This document shows, piece by piece, positions 10,034 to 19,224 of a stretch of DNA of 64,000 nucleotides. Origin of the DNA: Zopfochytrium polystomum (lineage: Eukaryota > Chytridiomycota > Chytridiomycetes > Chytridiales > Chytridiaceae); contig JAIVFJ010000004.1 in assembly GCA_025765615.1 (NCBI GenBank), positions 310,001 to 374,000 on the forward strand, given 5' to 3'. The notes beneath the pieces are model-generated. The model searched no databases. It saw only the letters and a list, made by a program, of their open reading frames with translations, and was not told where the DNA came from. Position 1 is the first letter of the stretch. Every line of letters begins with the position of its first letter. Made by a program: the position numbers and the translations under genes.

Positions 10034-10344
10034 TGTCAGGAACAGGGCAGGACAGGACAAGGCAGACAAGAAACTGAGAGGAGTGATGATTGTATTGAAA
10101 ACAATAATTCACTTGAGGAATGGGACAGGTCCCCCATCCCCCCTTGTATACCCTTTGAGAGTCTTCCTTCTCAAGACTCAAAGAAAGTTCCAGAAAGAGC
10201 AATTAGTAATACAATGACACCAATGATACCAATGACAACAACAAGACAAGTCAGGAAAGCTAAGAAGGTCCAGAAGCTTCCACAAGGTTCCATGAAGGAA
10301 TGTTCTAGAAGGTTCCAGAGGTTTCCAGAGGGTGATTCATAGCA
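10034..10344 (-). mobile_element. LTR family A, antisense, remnant of an older Ty3 element
   Basis: Reverse complement of the 308-bp Ty3 LTR: begins TGTCAGGAACAGGGCAGG and ends GGTGATTCATAGCA, with scattered substitutions and small gaps. It directly abuts antisense protease-region sequence of the same family at 10,345. It therefore belongs to a deleted older copy into which the intact element at 10,547 later jumped. Confidence 0.85.
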
Positions 10345-10546
10345 CAAAGTGGACCTTGAGGGGTGTGGATTTCTTGATGGTGGGAATGGCACAAGACTTG
10401 ACAAGGGTGGCGTCAATGATGTTGCAGGATGATCCAGAGTCGATAAGGGCCTTGGTTGTGATGGTTGACATTGGTGAGAGTTGAATCTTGACATCCATGG
10501 TGAGTTGATGGGGCTTGGAATCTGAGGTGTTTGTCGTGCTGGCGGT
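10345..10546 (-). pseudogene. Protease-region fragment of older antisense Ty3 element
   Basis: Read on the minus strand, this matches the protease portion of the intact element (the region around 11,912-12,070). It includes the DSGSS active-site block and MDVKIQLSP, with substitutions. It is truncated at both ends: against the old LTR on the left and by the insertion at 10,547 on the right. The other side of the broken element resumes at 14,357. Confidence 0.85.
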
Positions 10547-10854
10547 TGTTATGAATCACCCTCTGGAAACCTCTGGAACCTTCTAGAACATTCCTTCATG
10601 GAACCTTGTGGAACCTTCTGGAACCTTCTTTGCTTTCCTGACTTGTCTTGTTGTCATTGGTATCATTGGTATCATTGCATTACTAATTGCTCTTTCTGGA
10701 ACTTTCTTGGAGTCTTGACAAGGAACACTCTCAAAAGGTATAAAAGGGGGATGGGGGACCTGTCCCATCCCTCAAGTGAATTATTGTTTCCAATACAATC
10801 ATCACTCCTCTCAGTTCCTTGTCTGCCTTGTCCTGTCCTGCCCTGTTCCTGACA
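10547..10854 (+). repeat. Ty3 5' LTR (family A)
   Basis: 308 bp, TGTTATGAAT ... CCTGTTCCTGACA. TATAAAA at 10,739-10,745 sits about 35 bases before AAGTGAATTAT (10,774-10,784), which is the likely transcript start. The 5' part is rich in imperfect GGAACCTTCT repeats. Confidence 0.93.
10739..10745 (+). promoter_or_regulatory. TATA box of the Ty3 LTR promoter
   Basis: TATAAAA followed by a G-rich run. The predicted start about 30-35 bases downstream coincides with the 11-base block that pairs with the primer-binding site. That independently supports the start-site call. Confidence 0.7.
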
Positions 10855-10856
10855 TC

Positions 10857-10867
10857 ATAATTCACTT
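10857..10867 (+). other. Self-priming primer-binding site (Tf1/sushi type)
   Basis: ATAATTCACTT begins two bases after the 5' LTR. It is the exact complement of AAGTGAATTAT at 10,774-10,784, the predicted 5' end of the transcript. No tRNA-like site is present. In Tf1/sushi-type elements the first bases of the RNA fold back onto such a site and prime minus-strand synthesis. The pairing is visible; the mechanism is inferred from that family. Confidence 0.75.
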
Positions 10868-10894
10868 CACCCTCTCCCACTACTCTCTGCCATC

Positions 10895-11818
10895 ATGTCT
10901 GACCCAAACAACACCTTCCCTGATGCAACTGCCTTCCAAGCCTTGATGGACCAATTACAAGCCCTCTCAAGACAGACACACCAACTTCAAGAACAAGTCC
11001 TTCACCAGCAGCACCAGCTTCAACAACAACTTCACCAACAAGAACATCAAGCTCTTCCCCTGCCTCAAGCCAACCAAGCAAGAGAGCCCAAGGTTCCCAG
11101 CCCTGACAAGTTCACTGGGCTGGCCAAAGACCTTAGGAACTTTATGGCCACTGTGGAGAATGTCATCCTTCTCCAACCTTCAAGATTTCCCAGTGAGCAA
11201 GTCAAGGTTCTTTTCACAAGCACCCTCCTGTCTGGTCAAGCTCAATCATGGTACAGATCTCTCCCAAGCACACCCACCACCCTGCAAGAGCTCTGGGAGG
11301 GGCTGGAAGCTACCTTTGGTGACCCCTACGCATCTTGGACAACAAGATCCAAGCTCAAGCATATCAAGCAAGGAAAGCAATCTTGTGTGGCCTACACCAA
11401 CCAATTCAAGCAACTAGCCAGAGACTCTGGATACAATGATGCAGCTCTGATGGAGCTGTACCATGATGGTCTCCATGAGTCTATCCAAGACATGCTCTCC
11501 CAGTCTCTGCACATCCCTGAGACCTTGGAAGAGTACATTCTCCTTGCCATCAAGATTGACAACAGACTCTACTCCAAGAGGCTGAAGCAAAGACAAGTAG
11601 GAACTACATCAAGGCTTACCCCAGTCCCTCAAGCTCTTACAGTTCCTGAACCCATGCAAGTGGATGCAGTTGAGACACTTCCTAAGGGTCCTCTGAGCCA
11701 AGAGGAGAAAACAAGGAGGGCCCAGCAGGGACTGTGTTTTTACTGTGGCTCCAAGGAGCATGCTGTCAAGGACTGCCCAAGGAAGAAGCACCCAAACTCC
11801 CAGGTCCAGGCTCACTGA
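10895..11818 (+). CDS. Ty3 Gag
   Basis: 307-residue Gag of a chromodomain Ty3 element. The N-terminus is rich in Gln and His (coiled-coil-like, about residues 20-55). A retrotransposon gag domain follows with LSGQAQSWYRSLP and LWEGLEATFGDPYASW. Near the C-terminus is a CCHC zinc knuckle, CFYCGSKEHAVKDC, that binds element RNA. The stop is at 11,816-11,818. The pol frame overlaps from at least 11,734 in the -1 frame, so Gag-Pol would need a -1 shift. I could not pick a convincing slippery site. Confidence 0.92.
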   Translation: MSDPNNTFPDATAFQALMDQLQALSRQTHQLQEQVLHQQHQLQQQLHQQEHQALPLPQANQAREPKVPSPDKFTGLAKDLRNFMATVENVILLQPSRFPSEQVKVLFTSTLLSGQAQSWYRSLPSTPTTLQELWEGLEATFGDPYASWTTRSKLKHIKQGKQSCVAYTNQFKQLARDSGYNDAALMELYHDGLHESIQDMLSQSLHIPETLEEYILLAIKIDNRLYSKRLKQRQVGTTSRLTPVPQALTVPEPMQVDAVETLPKGPLSQEEKTRRAQQGLCFYCGSKEHAVKDCPRKKHPNSQVQAH

Positions 11819-14043
11819 GGGGCAATTCCCTGGACCCTCCTCCAAGCTGCCCCTGTTTCATCACCACCACCAGCACCACCAACACCTCAGATTCCAAGCC
11901 CCACCAACTCACCATGGATGTCAAGATTCAACTCTCACCCAAGTCAACCATCACAACCAAGGCCCTTATAGACTCTGGATCATCCTGCAACATCATTGAT
12001 GCCACCCTTGCCAAGTCTTGTGCCATTCCTGCGATCAGGAAATCCACACCCCTCAAGGTCCACTTTGCCAATCATGCTCTGTTCAAGGAAATCAGCCATG
12101 AAACCAAGCTAAACCTCCACATCCAAGACTTTCCACCATCCATGGTCAATCTGGAAGTATTGGATCTTGGCTCACCCACATTCTCTGTCATCCTGGGATT
12201 ACCATGGCTGCAAGCCCAGAACCCTGCCATTGATTGGGTCACTGGTCAAGTCCAACCTCCACCAATTGGAACAGTCACCCAAAACTCAAGTCAAGCCCCC
12301 AAGTCTCATGCTCTCAAGCCCTTGATTCAAGATTCACAGCCAGCCAAGACTCCAGTTCCACAGTTCACAGTTCACAGTCAAGATTCAAGTAGAGCTCATA
12401 GAGCTCACAGTCATGGCCATGACTCTTGTTCACAGAACCCACAGTCAAAGATTCAAGTACCACAGTTCACAGTCCAAATTCAAGATTCAAGCTCCACAGC
12501 TCACAGTCTTTGCCAAGAACAGAACCCTCAGTCAAAGATTCAAGAATCACAGTTCCCAGTCAACAATTCAAGCCCCACTGCTGATGAGCACAGAAGGACA
12601 GACCTTGCACCTGAAGGGGGAGATGGTTTCACCCCACCATCCAAGACACACCTTTCACTGCTTCCTGACAGTGTGTGGGCCCATGCTATTCCCAAGGACC
12701 CCAAGCCTCACAAGATTCAAATCAGCCAAGAAGAGGAAAAACTTGAGATACTCAAGACAAGGCATGATGCAGCAACAGCTGGACACCCAGGAGAGCACAA
12801 GACATATGAGCTTGTTTCCAGAGACTTCTACTGGCCAGGCATGAGGAAGTACATCAAGAACTATGTCAGCAGCTGTGAAACCTGTCAAAGAAACAAATCC
12901 AGCAGACACAAGCCCTATGGACTTCTGGAGCCCCTCCCAATTGCCATCAGCCCTTGGTCATCAATATCCATGGACTTCATTGTGAAACTGCCCCCATCCC
13001 ATGGATTTGACTCTATCCTTGTTGTCATCTGCAGAAGGACAAAGTTGGCCCATTTCATCCCCTGCACTGAGAATATAGATGCACAAGGAACAGCAGACCT
13101 GTTTTTGCAGCACATATTCAGGCTCCATGGGCTGCCTCAGTCAATCGTCAGTGACAGAGGACCACAGTTCAGATCTCAATTTTGGAAAGCACTCACAGCA
13201 GCCCTTGGAATCAAGTCTCAACTGTCAACTGCTTATCACCCTCAGACTGATGGACAAACAGAAAGAACAAACCAGACTCTGGAGCAGTATTTGAGGTGCT
13301 ATGTCAGCTATCAACAGGATGATTGGCCCACCCTCCTTCCACTGGCAGAATTTGCTCTCAACAATTCTCTCCACTCAAGCACCCAGCTATCTCCTTTCTT
13401 TGCAACCTATGGCTTCAATCCAAGAGGAGATCTTCTGGGACAAGAGACCCTATCCAATGTCCAAGCTCCTGCTGCGGCTTCACACTTACATAAGCTCAAG
13501 ATCATCAGCACCTTCCTGGACTCCACCCTGAAGCAAGCCCAAGAAGATGCCTCAAGATTTGCCAACACTCACAGAATGGACCATGACCTTGCTGTGGGTC
13601 AGCAAGTTTGGCTTCTGAGGAAGAACTTGCAGACCAAAAGACCAAGTCCCAAGCTAGACAACCTCAAGTTGGGTCCTTTCAAGATCTTGGAGCAAATCAA
13701 TCCAGTCACCTTCAAGCTGGATCTCCCTGCATCCATGAAGATCCACCCAGTTTTCCATGTCAGCCTTTTAGAGAAGTTTGTGGCCAATTCCATTCGAGGC
13801 AGAGTTGTTCCTCCTCCTCCTCCAATTGAGGTAGAAGGTGAAGAGGAATTTGAGGTTGAACAAATCTTGGATGCCAAGTGGTTTGGAAGAACACTCAAGT
13901 TCCTTGTTAAGTGGAAAGGTTACTCAGATGCTGACAACACCTGGGAGCCTGAGTCAAACCTCACTCACTGCCAAGACCTTCTGCTCGAGTTCAAGACCAG
14001 GTACCCCACCAAGTTGCAGAAGAGGCCTAAAAGGGGGAGATGA
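11734..14043 (+). CDS. Ty3 pol-like protein: protease, spacer, integrase, chromodomain
   Basis: About 769 codons open after the gag overlap. The aspartic protease centre ALIDSGSSCNIID is near residue 80 and the protease domain ends at ILGLPWLQAQNPAIDW. A Ser/Gln/His-rich spacer of about 140 residues follows where reverse transcriptase and RNase H should be. Integrase then follows: HHCC finger (H at about 344, CETC at about 381), SMDFIVKLP, VSDRGPQF and DGQTERTNQ for the D, D and E residues. The C-terminal chromodomain (about residues 705-755, FLVKWKGYSDADNTWEPE) would target chromatin. The stop codon abuts the 3' LTR. Full Ty3 pol proteins are several hundred residues longer. Lack of frameshifts suggests the deletion derivative is itself maintained. 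Confidence 0.92.
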   Translation: MFLLWLQGACCQGLPKEEAPKLPGPGSLRGNSLDPPPSCPCFITTTSTTNTSDSKPHQLTMDVKIQLSPKSTITTKALIDSGSSCNIIDATLAKSCAIPAIRKSTPLKVHFANHALFKEISHETKLNLHIQDFPPSMVNLEVLDLGSPTFSVILGLPWLQAQNPAIDWVTGQVQPPPIGTVTQNSSQAPKSHALKPLIQDSQPAKTPVPQFTVHSQDSSRAHRAHSHGHDSCSQNPQSKIQVPQFTVQIQDSSSTAHSLCQEQNPQSKIQESQFPVNNSSPTADEHRRTDLAPEGGDGFTPPSKTHLSLLPDSVWAHAIPKDPKPHKIQISQEEEKLEILKTRHDAATAGHPGEHKTYELVSRDFYWPGMRKYIKNYVSSCETCQRNKSSRHKPYGLLEPLPIAISPWSSISMDFIVKLPPSHGFDSILVVICRRTKLAHFIPCTENIDAQGTADLFLQHIFRLHGLPQSIVSDRGPQFRSQFWKALTAALGIKSQLSTAYHPQTDGQTERTNQTLEQYLRCYVSYQQDDWPTLLPLAEFALNNSLHSSTQLSPFFATYGFNPRGDLLGQETLSNVQAPAAASHLHKLKIISTFLDSTLKQAQEDASRFANTHRMDHDLAVGQQVWLLRKNLQTKRPSPKLDNLKLGPFKILEQINPVTFKLDLPASMKIHPVFHVSLLEKFVANSIRGRVVPPPPPIEVEGEEEFEVEQILDAKWFGRTLKFLVKWKGYSDADNTWEPESNLTHCQDLLLEFKTRYPTKLQKRPKRGR
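12290..12570 (+). repeat. Short tandem repeats in the Ty3 spacer
   Basis: Imperfect units of about 25-90 bases built around ATTCAAG, CCACAGTTCACAGT and CAGTCAAAG, encoding variants of QSKIQ(V/E)(P/S)QF(T/P)V and QDSS. They replace the expected reverse-transcriptase segment and keep the frame open. Confidence 0.75.
14028..14040 (+). other. Ty3 polypurine tract
   Basis: An AAAAGGGGGAGA purine run, separated from the 3' LTR only by the pol stop codon. It is the plus-strand primer site. Confidence 0.8.
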
Positions 14044-14351
14044 TGTTATGAATCACCCTCTGGAAACCTCTGGAACCTTCTAGAACATTCCTTCATGGAA
14101 CCTTGTGGAACCTTCTGGAACCTTCTTTGCTTTCCTGACTTGTCTTGTTGTCATTGGTATCATTGGTATCATTGCATTACTAATTGCTCTTTCTGGAACT
14201 TTCTTGGAGTCTTGACAAGGAACACTCTCAAAAGGTATAAAAGGGGGATGGGGGACCTGTCCCATCCCTCAAGTGAATTATTGTTTCCAATACAATCATC
14301 ACTCCTCTCAGTTCCTTGTCTGCCTTGTCCTGTCCTGCCCTGTTCCTGACA
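14044..14351 (+). repeat. Ty3 3' LTR (family A)
   Basis: 308 bp, matches the 5' LTR with no difference noticed, and is followed by the GCGGT target duplicate at 14,352-14,356. Confidence 0.93.
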
Positions 14352-15029
14352 GCGGTGGTGATGAAACAGGGGAAGCTTGCAGGCGGGTCCAGGGAATTGC
14401 CCCTCAGTGAGTCTGGACCTGGGAGTTTGGGTGCTTCTTCCTTGGGCAGTCCTTGCAGCATGTTTCTTGGAGCCACAGTAGAAACACAGTCCCTGCTGGG
14501 CCGTCCTTGCTTTCTTCTCTTGGCTCAGAGGACCCTTAGGAAGTGTCTCAACTGCATCCACTTGCATGGGTTCAGGAACTGTAAGAGCTTGTGCGACTGG
14601 GATAGGTCTTGATGTAGTTCCTGGTTGTCTTTGCTTCAGCCTCTTGGGGTAGAGTCTGTTGTGAGTCTTGATGGCAAGGAAAATGTCTTCCAAGGTCTCA
14701 GGGATGTGCAGAGACTGGGAAAGCATGTCTTGGATAGACTCATGGAGACCATCATGGTACAGCTCCATCAGATCTGCATCATTGTATCCAGAGTCTCGGG
14801 CCTAGTTGCTTGAATTGGTTGGTGTAGGCCACACAAGATTGCTTTCCTTGCTTGATATGCATGAGCTTGGATCTTGCTGTCCAAGATGCGTGTGGGTCAC
14901 CAAAGGTTGCTTCCAGCCCTGAAGTTCTTGAGGTCTTTGGCCAGTCCAGTGAACTTGTCAAGGCTGGGAACCTTGGGCTATCTTACTTGGTTGGCTTGGG
15001 GCAGGGGAAGAGCTTGATGTTCTTGTTGG
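14352..15029 (-). pseudogene. Gag fragment of older antisense Ty3 element
   Basis: The minus-strand reading matches Gag of the intact element: MELYHDGLHESIQDMLSQSL, EPMQVDAVETLPKGPLSQE and the knuckle CFYCGSKKHA. It is broken by frameshifts and substitutions. It is the other half of the element whose protease and LTR remnants lie at 10,034-10,546. Its upstream part, including that LTR, is missing where family B sequence begins near 15,030. Confidence 0.88.
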
Positions 15030-15447
15030 TAATGTAAACAGTCTACTCTGAGTGAGTGAGTGGAAGGAGTGAATGAAGTGGAGATGTGTGTTTGTGGGTG
15101 GTCCTTCTCCCCAATTTGGAGAGAAAGAGAAAAAAAACTCTGTTATGAATTATTGATACATATGATGATATGCATGGTGTAATAGTTGCTTGGCAAGCGT
15201 GACCAGCACAGGGTAAAAACCTCTCCTATATTATCTGCTTGAGCAGAGGAGGAAGAAAACTGTTAACACTGGGTTTCTGTTCCACTTAATACTCAGAGTA
15301 TTTGTCAACAGCGCAAGCAAGCACCCAGGTCTGTATTGGCAGTGGCTCGCTCTCCCATGGGCATCAGTGAGAACGATAACTGACAGTCACAATAGGTTCA
15401 GGTCTGTCTTGTGCCTCTTGCTGCTAACCAGTCAGTTCCGCCTAACA
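15030..15447 (+). mobile_element. LTR family B with a piece of internal 3' sequence, copy 1
   Basis: A 308-bp LTR-like unit (15,140-15,447) starting TGTTATGAATTATTG and ending GTTCCGCCTAACA. It is preceded by about 110 bp of internal sequence with an AG-rich tract (GAGAGAAAGAGAAAAAAACTC region) that could serve as polypurine tract. The same internal-plus-LTR arrangement recurs at 28,274-28,690, and an LTR-only part at 53,481-53,739. No coding part of this family is identified in the window. Confidence 0.75.
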
Positions 15448-17487
15448 TCTTGAAGGTTCCAGAGGTTTCCAGAGAGTGATTCATAACAAATGACAACAAT
15501 AAGACAAGTTAGAAAGGCAAAGAAGGTTCCCCCAGAAGGTTCCAGCGGGTGATTCGCAACAGGAACCCTCTCAGTCCGCGCTGGCAAAGGACTGCCGAGT
15601 GGAAGCAACTCTACTGTGAGACTGTGCTCTCTAAATCCTCACCCTGGGCTATGGGTGGCAAATGGAGCAATGACCTAAATACCAATCCTGAAAAGTGAAA
15701 AAAGGGCAAAAAGGAGATGTCTAGGAGCCACTAGACAGGACAATGTATTTGGAGTCTTAAGAAGCCCAAGAAACACAATGAAACTCTCTTACTACGCACA
15801 AAGAGAAGACTCTCACACTCAGACCAAAGGCAACTGTGAAAAGGTGGCACACTAGCAAAGAATGTGCAGGGTTCTCTGGTCCATGACACAGAGTGGGCCT
15901 AATGGGAGGCAAAAGCCAAAGCCAAAGGGGGGGGCTTGAACTAGCACACTGCCATGATGGCCAAGACATCAACCTCCTGTCACACACCAGGGGACTGCCA
16001 CCCCCAGCTCTACATACAGTCACGAAGAAAAGGGCAGGCAAGGCGATTCAGGCACAGGTTCACACACTCAACAAGATGGGGGGCAGCTGCTTAAATAGGA
16101 AAGGGTTGGAATCACCAGGGAGGAGGGAAAAAGGAGGGAAACACATACAAACAGCTTAACAATAAATAAAATAGTAAAGAAAAGAATGGGAAGTGAATCA
16201 CCAAGAAATGGGGCTGAGCCAGCCAAACAAGGAAGACAGCCCAGAGAATCATGGGGCATTTCTTGGCAAACAGAGTGGAGAGGGCTGGCAAGAAATGATT
16301 GGTGCAGATAAGGAGACAATCACTCACAACCACACAAGAAAGGAAAGACACAGACAGAGACAACAAGGAAGAAATAAAAGAGAAAACAGGAAAAGCAGGA
16401 AAATTACTAACTGAAAAAATAAGTAAAAAGCACCAATGGAAAGAAAAGAAAAACCCTGTGATCTCGTACCCTTTTATGAGGCATTACATCATGGTAGCAG
16501 GTGGTAGAGCTTGTTAGCTCTGCCATCATCTTGTTAACTCTGTATCTGGGCTTAGCACTTCTCCCACAGAAGTGTTTCAGTCCTACGCCATTTCCAAAAG
16601 ATGGGCCATTGGCCACGCATAGTAGGACTTTGCATTTCTGCTCAGTCTGTCAACTAGCATGTATCCAACTTGGAACCCTTCCCATTTGAAGGGAACACTC
16701 AAACCACTGAGCAAGGGAGCCTTGTATCAGGAATTAGAATCAGGACTGAGTCTTTCTGTCTGCAACATCACCAATAATAATATAATAAATTTATAATAAG
16801 TAGAGCTCAGAGGCAGACAGATGGAGCCAGTCGGAGGCTGTATGGAAACCCAATAAATAATAAGAGTAGGAATCCAAGCCTAGTCACGTTTTGCCAGTAA
16901 AACATGGGTCAAGACCGGGTGGTAATCCTCACAATTACTGGTTAAAAAGTGGGTATACACTTAATTTATTTGAGGTCACAGGCTCGACAGCCTCTCACAC
17001 TACGGAGAGTGGTTGACAGAGTCTGTTGGGGAGACAAGATCGAAGACAGACAACAAAGGACAAAACCCATTAAGTAGACACAAGCGGACATAGTAAATGT
17101 ACTATTTGTTTTGTTGAGAGTTCAGACACTTAGCTTCCCTACTCTAACGACAGATTGGACAAATATGTCTAGTTCATAATTGAACTCTTCCTGTAAAGCC
17201 TGGCCTGCCACCACGCAGTGCTGGCTGGGTCCAACAGCTGTGAGACTACACCGAGGTCTCAGTGATAAAGTCTAGGGATTTTATTCGCAAAAACAAGCGT
17301 ACCTGTCATAAAACCGCAAGGATCAGGACCCCTATTATTGCTCCTGGTTCTTTAGTTTCCAAGGCGTTATCAAAGTGTATTTGCGGCTAACCCGTCTTTA
17401 TTATTGGGCCTGCTTTTACTACTTTCGTCTTAACAGTTTCCGTTGCGCCAGGGTTTTCTCAACATATTTTCTTTTTCGGTGACTAAC
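15448..17487. other. No gene recognised; decayed repeats
   Basis: Contains two short antisense scraps of LTR family A (about 15,450-15,490 and 15,500-15,560, with GGTTTCCAGAG and GTGATTCATAAC). Otherwise there are only unremarkable short frames without domains. 16,080-16,440 is purine-rich. Nothing resembling a tRNA or splice-structured gene was found. Confidence 0.55.
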
Positions 17488-17795
17488 TGTCAGGAACAGG
17501 GCAGGACAGGACAAGGCAGACAAGGAACTGAGAGGAGTGATGATTGTATTGGAAACAATAATTCACTTGAAGGATGGGACAGGTCCCCCATCCCACTTTT
17601 ATACCTTTTGAGAGTCTTCCTTGTCAAGACTCAAAGAAAGTTCCAGAAAGAGCAATTAGTAATACAATGATACCAATGATACCAATGACAACAAGACAAG
17701 TCAGGAAAGCAAAGAAGGCTCCAGAAGGTTCCACAAGGTTCCATGAAGGAATGTTCTTGAATGTTCCAGAGGTTTCCAGAGGGTGATTCATAACA
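17488..17795 (-). mobile_element. Solo LTR family A, antisense
   Basis: 308-bp reverse-complement LTR flanked by the perfect pentamer CTAAC (17,483-17,487 and 17,796-17,800). It carries a few substitutions relative to the intact LTRs. Recombination between two LTRs of a full element would leave this footprint. Confidence 0.92.
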
Positions 17796-19224
17796 CTAAC
17801 GGAGACTGCCCGACTGCCTAGGGATGGGGTGCCTGACAGGCCGTACCCCAAGCCCGCCTAATTTATTATTTATTTTCGGCACTTGTACATACACACATAG
17901 GGTTGGGGGGGACTTAGAGCATTTGTGGTGGATGCTCCAAGTCAGGGGGGTTGACTTGTCAATTTTCTCTCTCTCTGTTTTTGGGCCATTTCTCTTTTTC
18001 CTTTTTTTCTTCAATCTGATTTCTGTCCATTGGCACCAATACAGAGTCCCTTCAAATCCATCTGGCTCACAAAGGTGAGGGTAGTGAGAGATGGTACACC
18101 CAGGTGTGTACATGGTCCCTTCGTGGGGCTCCTCTTTAGGGGCCGTGGGTGGGGAATGCAGCTGGCCCCACCAGCGACTGTGTCACATCGCCGGCTCTGT
18201 GTTGGAGTGAGGATCACGGGTACTCGCTCGCTGCGACAACGGTGGTGGTGGTGGCGACGACGACGGCGTCGTCGTCCCCAACCTTCCCGTCCCCACGAGG
18301 GTGTTATTGGCTGCACTCGGTGCAGCCTGCGACACCTGAGAGTTCGATCTACGAGTGCCTGCCTCGGTCCTATTGCTGTGAGATTGAGATGCGTGAGTAC
18401 GAGTGCGATGCGATAAAGCCTGTTGGTCGAGTGATCGTGCCGACGCAGCCCGGTGGGGTGCGTGTACGATTGCAGGTGTTTCCGCGTGCGAGTTCCCTGC
18501 TGGCGACCTTCTGACCCCTACATAGTCGACTCCCTTCTCTCTCTCCCCCCCGTCTCTGGTGACAACAAGGGCTCCTGCAGCACTGTCCGCAACAAGGGGC
18601 GCTAGGTCGCGCCCTGTCTGTCCCGTCGCTATTAACCGCTCCTGTTGTATTTGAGATTAGGTTCCTGAGATAAAAACCCCTGTTTCCCTCTTCTCTCTCT
18701 TTATTCTGCGGTTGTGTTGCACCCTCAGGAGTGCCCTTCCGTTTCCCCTCGCATCGGCCTGCAGCCACGCGAGTAATCAGTGCCCCAGCACCGATCCTTC
18801 AGAGGATTATCCCTCTGAATGTTCATTCTTTGTGTTTGAGACCCCTGTTAGACAGATCAGTAGGGATACTTTGTGGACTAGGCAAGTAGTAGGGTTGAAA
18901 CACCCCCTAGACAACAGCCCAATAAAGTTAGTTTTAGCCTATTATTTGCTTTCCCTCACTCTAGGGCCCAGATCCCAGGGTCAAAGGAGTGAGTATAGTC
19001 TCACACAGCGCAAGTTGTCTGCTTTGTTCCTGGTGCAGCCACTGTGGCCCTATGAAGGGGATGAAGTCTCAGGTGGAGACAGGCATGCAACACCTGCTCT
19101 TGGCCTGCTTCGGCGAAATGATTTTGCCAGGTGGAACTAACTTTGCAGAGGGAAGTCAGAGCAGTGGACAGAGCCCATCGTGGATGACTGCAGCGGACAG
19201 GGGTCCAAGACATACAACAAAGGA
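17796..19224. other. No gene recognised
   Basis: Short frames in several phases, none with a recognisable domain. A GTG/ACG trinucleotide-rich patch lies at 18,238-18,280. Around 19,020-19,110 a segment resembles the GC-rich half of repeat C (CCCTATGAAGGGGATGAAG). The EMC1 fragment starts at its right edge. Confidence 0.45.

Larger units (their letters stand above)
10547..14351 (+). mobile_element. Ty3/gypsy chromodomain element lacking reverse transcriptase (non-autonomous)
   Basis: A 3,805-bp element with two 308-bp LTRs (10,547-10,854 and 14,044-14,351) that look identical, and a perfect GCGGT target duplication (10,542-10,546 and 14,352-14,356). Gag and a pol-like frame are both open. 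Between protease and integrase there is no reverse transcriptase or RNase H, only a Ser/Gln-rich spacer with short tandem repeats. A self-priming site follows the 5' LTR and a purine tract precedes the 3' LTR. Identical LTRs and open frames indicate recent transposition, which must have used reverse transcriptase supplied by another element. The insertion lies within an older antisense relative. Confidence 0.93.

Noticed and set aside
12290..12570. Regular repeats resembling an array
   Set aside because: Units are imperfect, directly adjacent, lie inside an open pol frame and have no unique spacers, so not CRISPR.
10583..14349. Identical 61- and 84-codon frames in the Ty3 LTRs and solo LTRs
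   Set aside because: These lie within LTR promoter sequence and follow LTR copies wherever they occur.
16500..16730. Possible tRNA-like inverted segments
   Set aside because: No cloverleaf with a GTTCGANNC-type T arm could be built, so no tRNA called.
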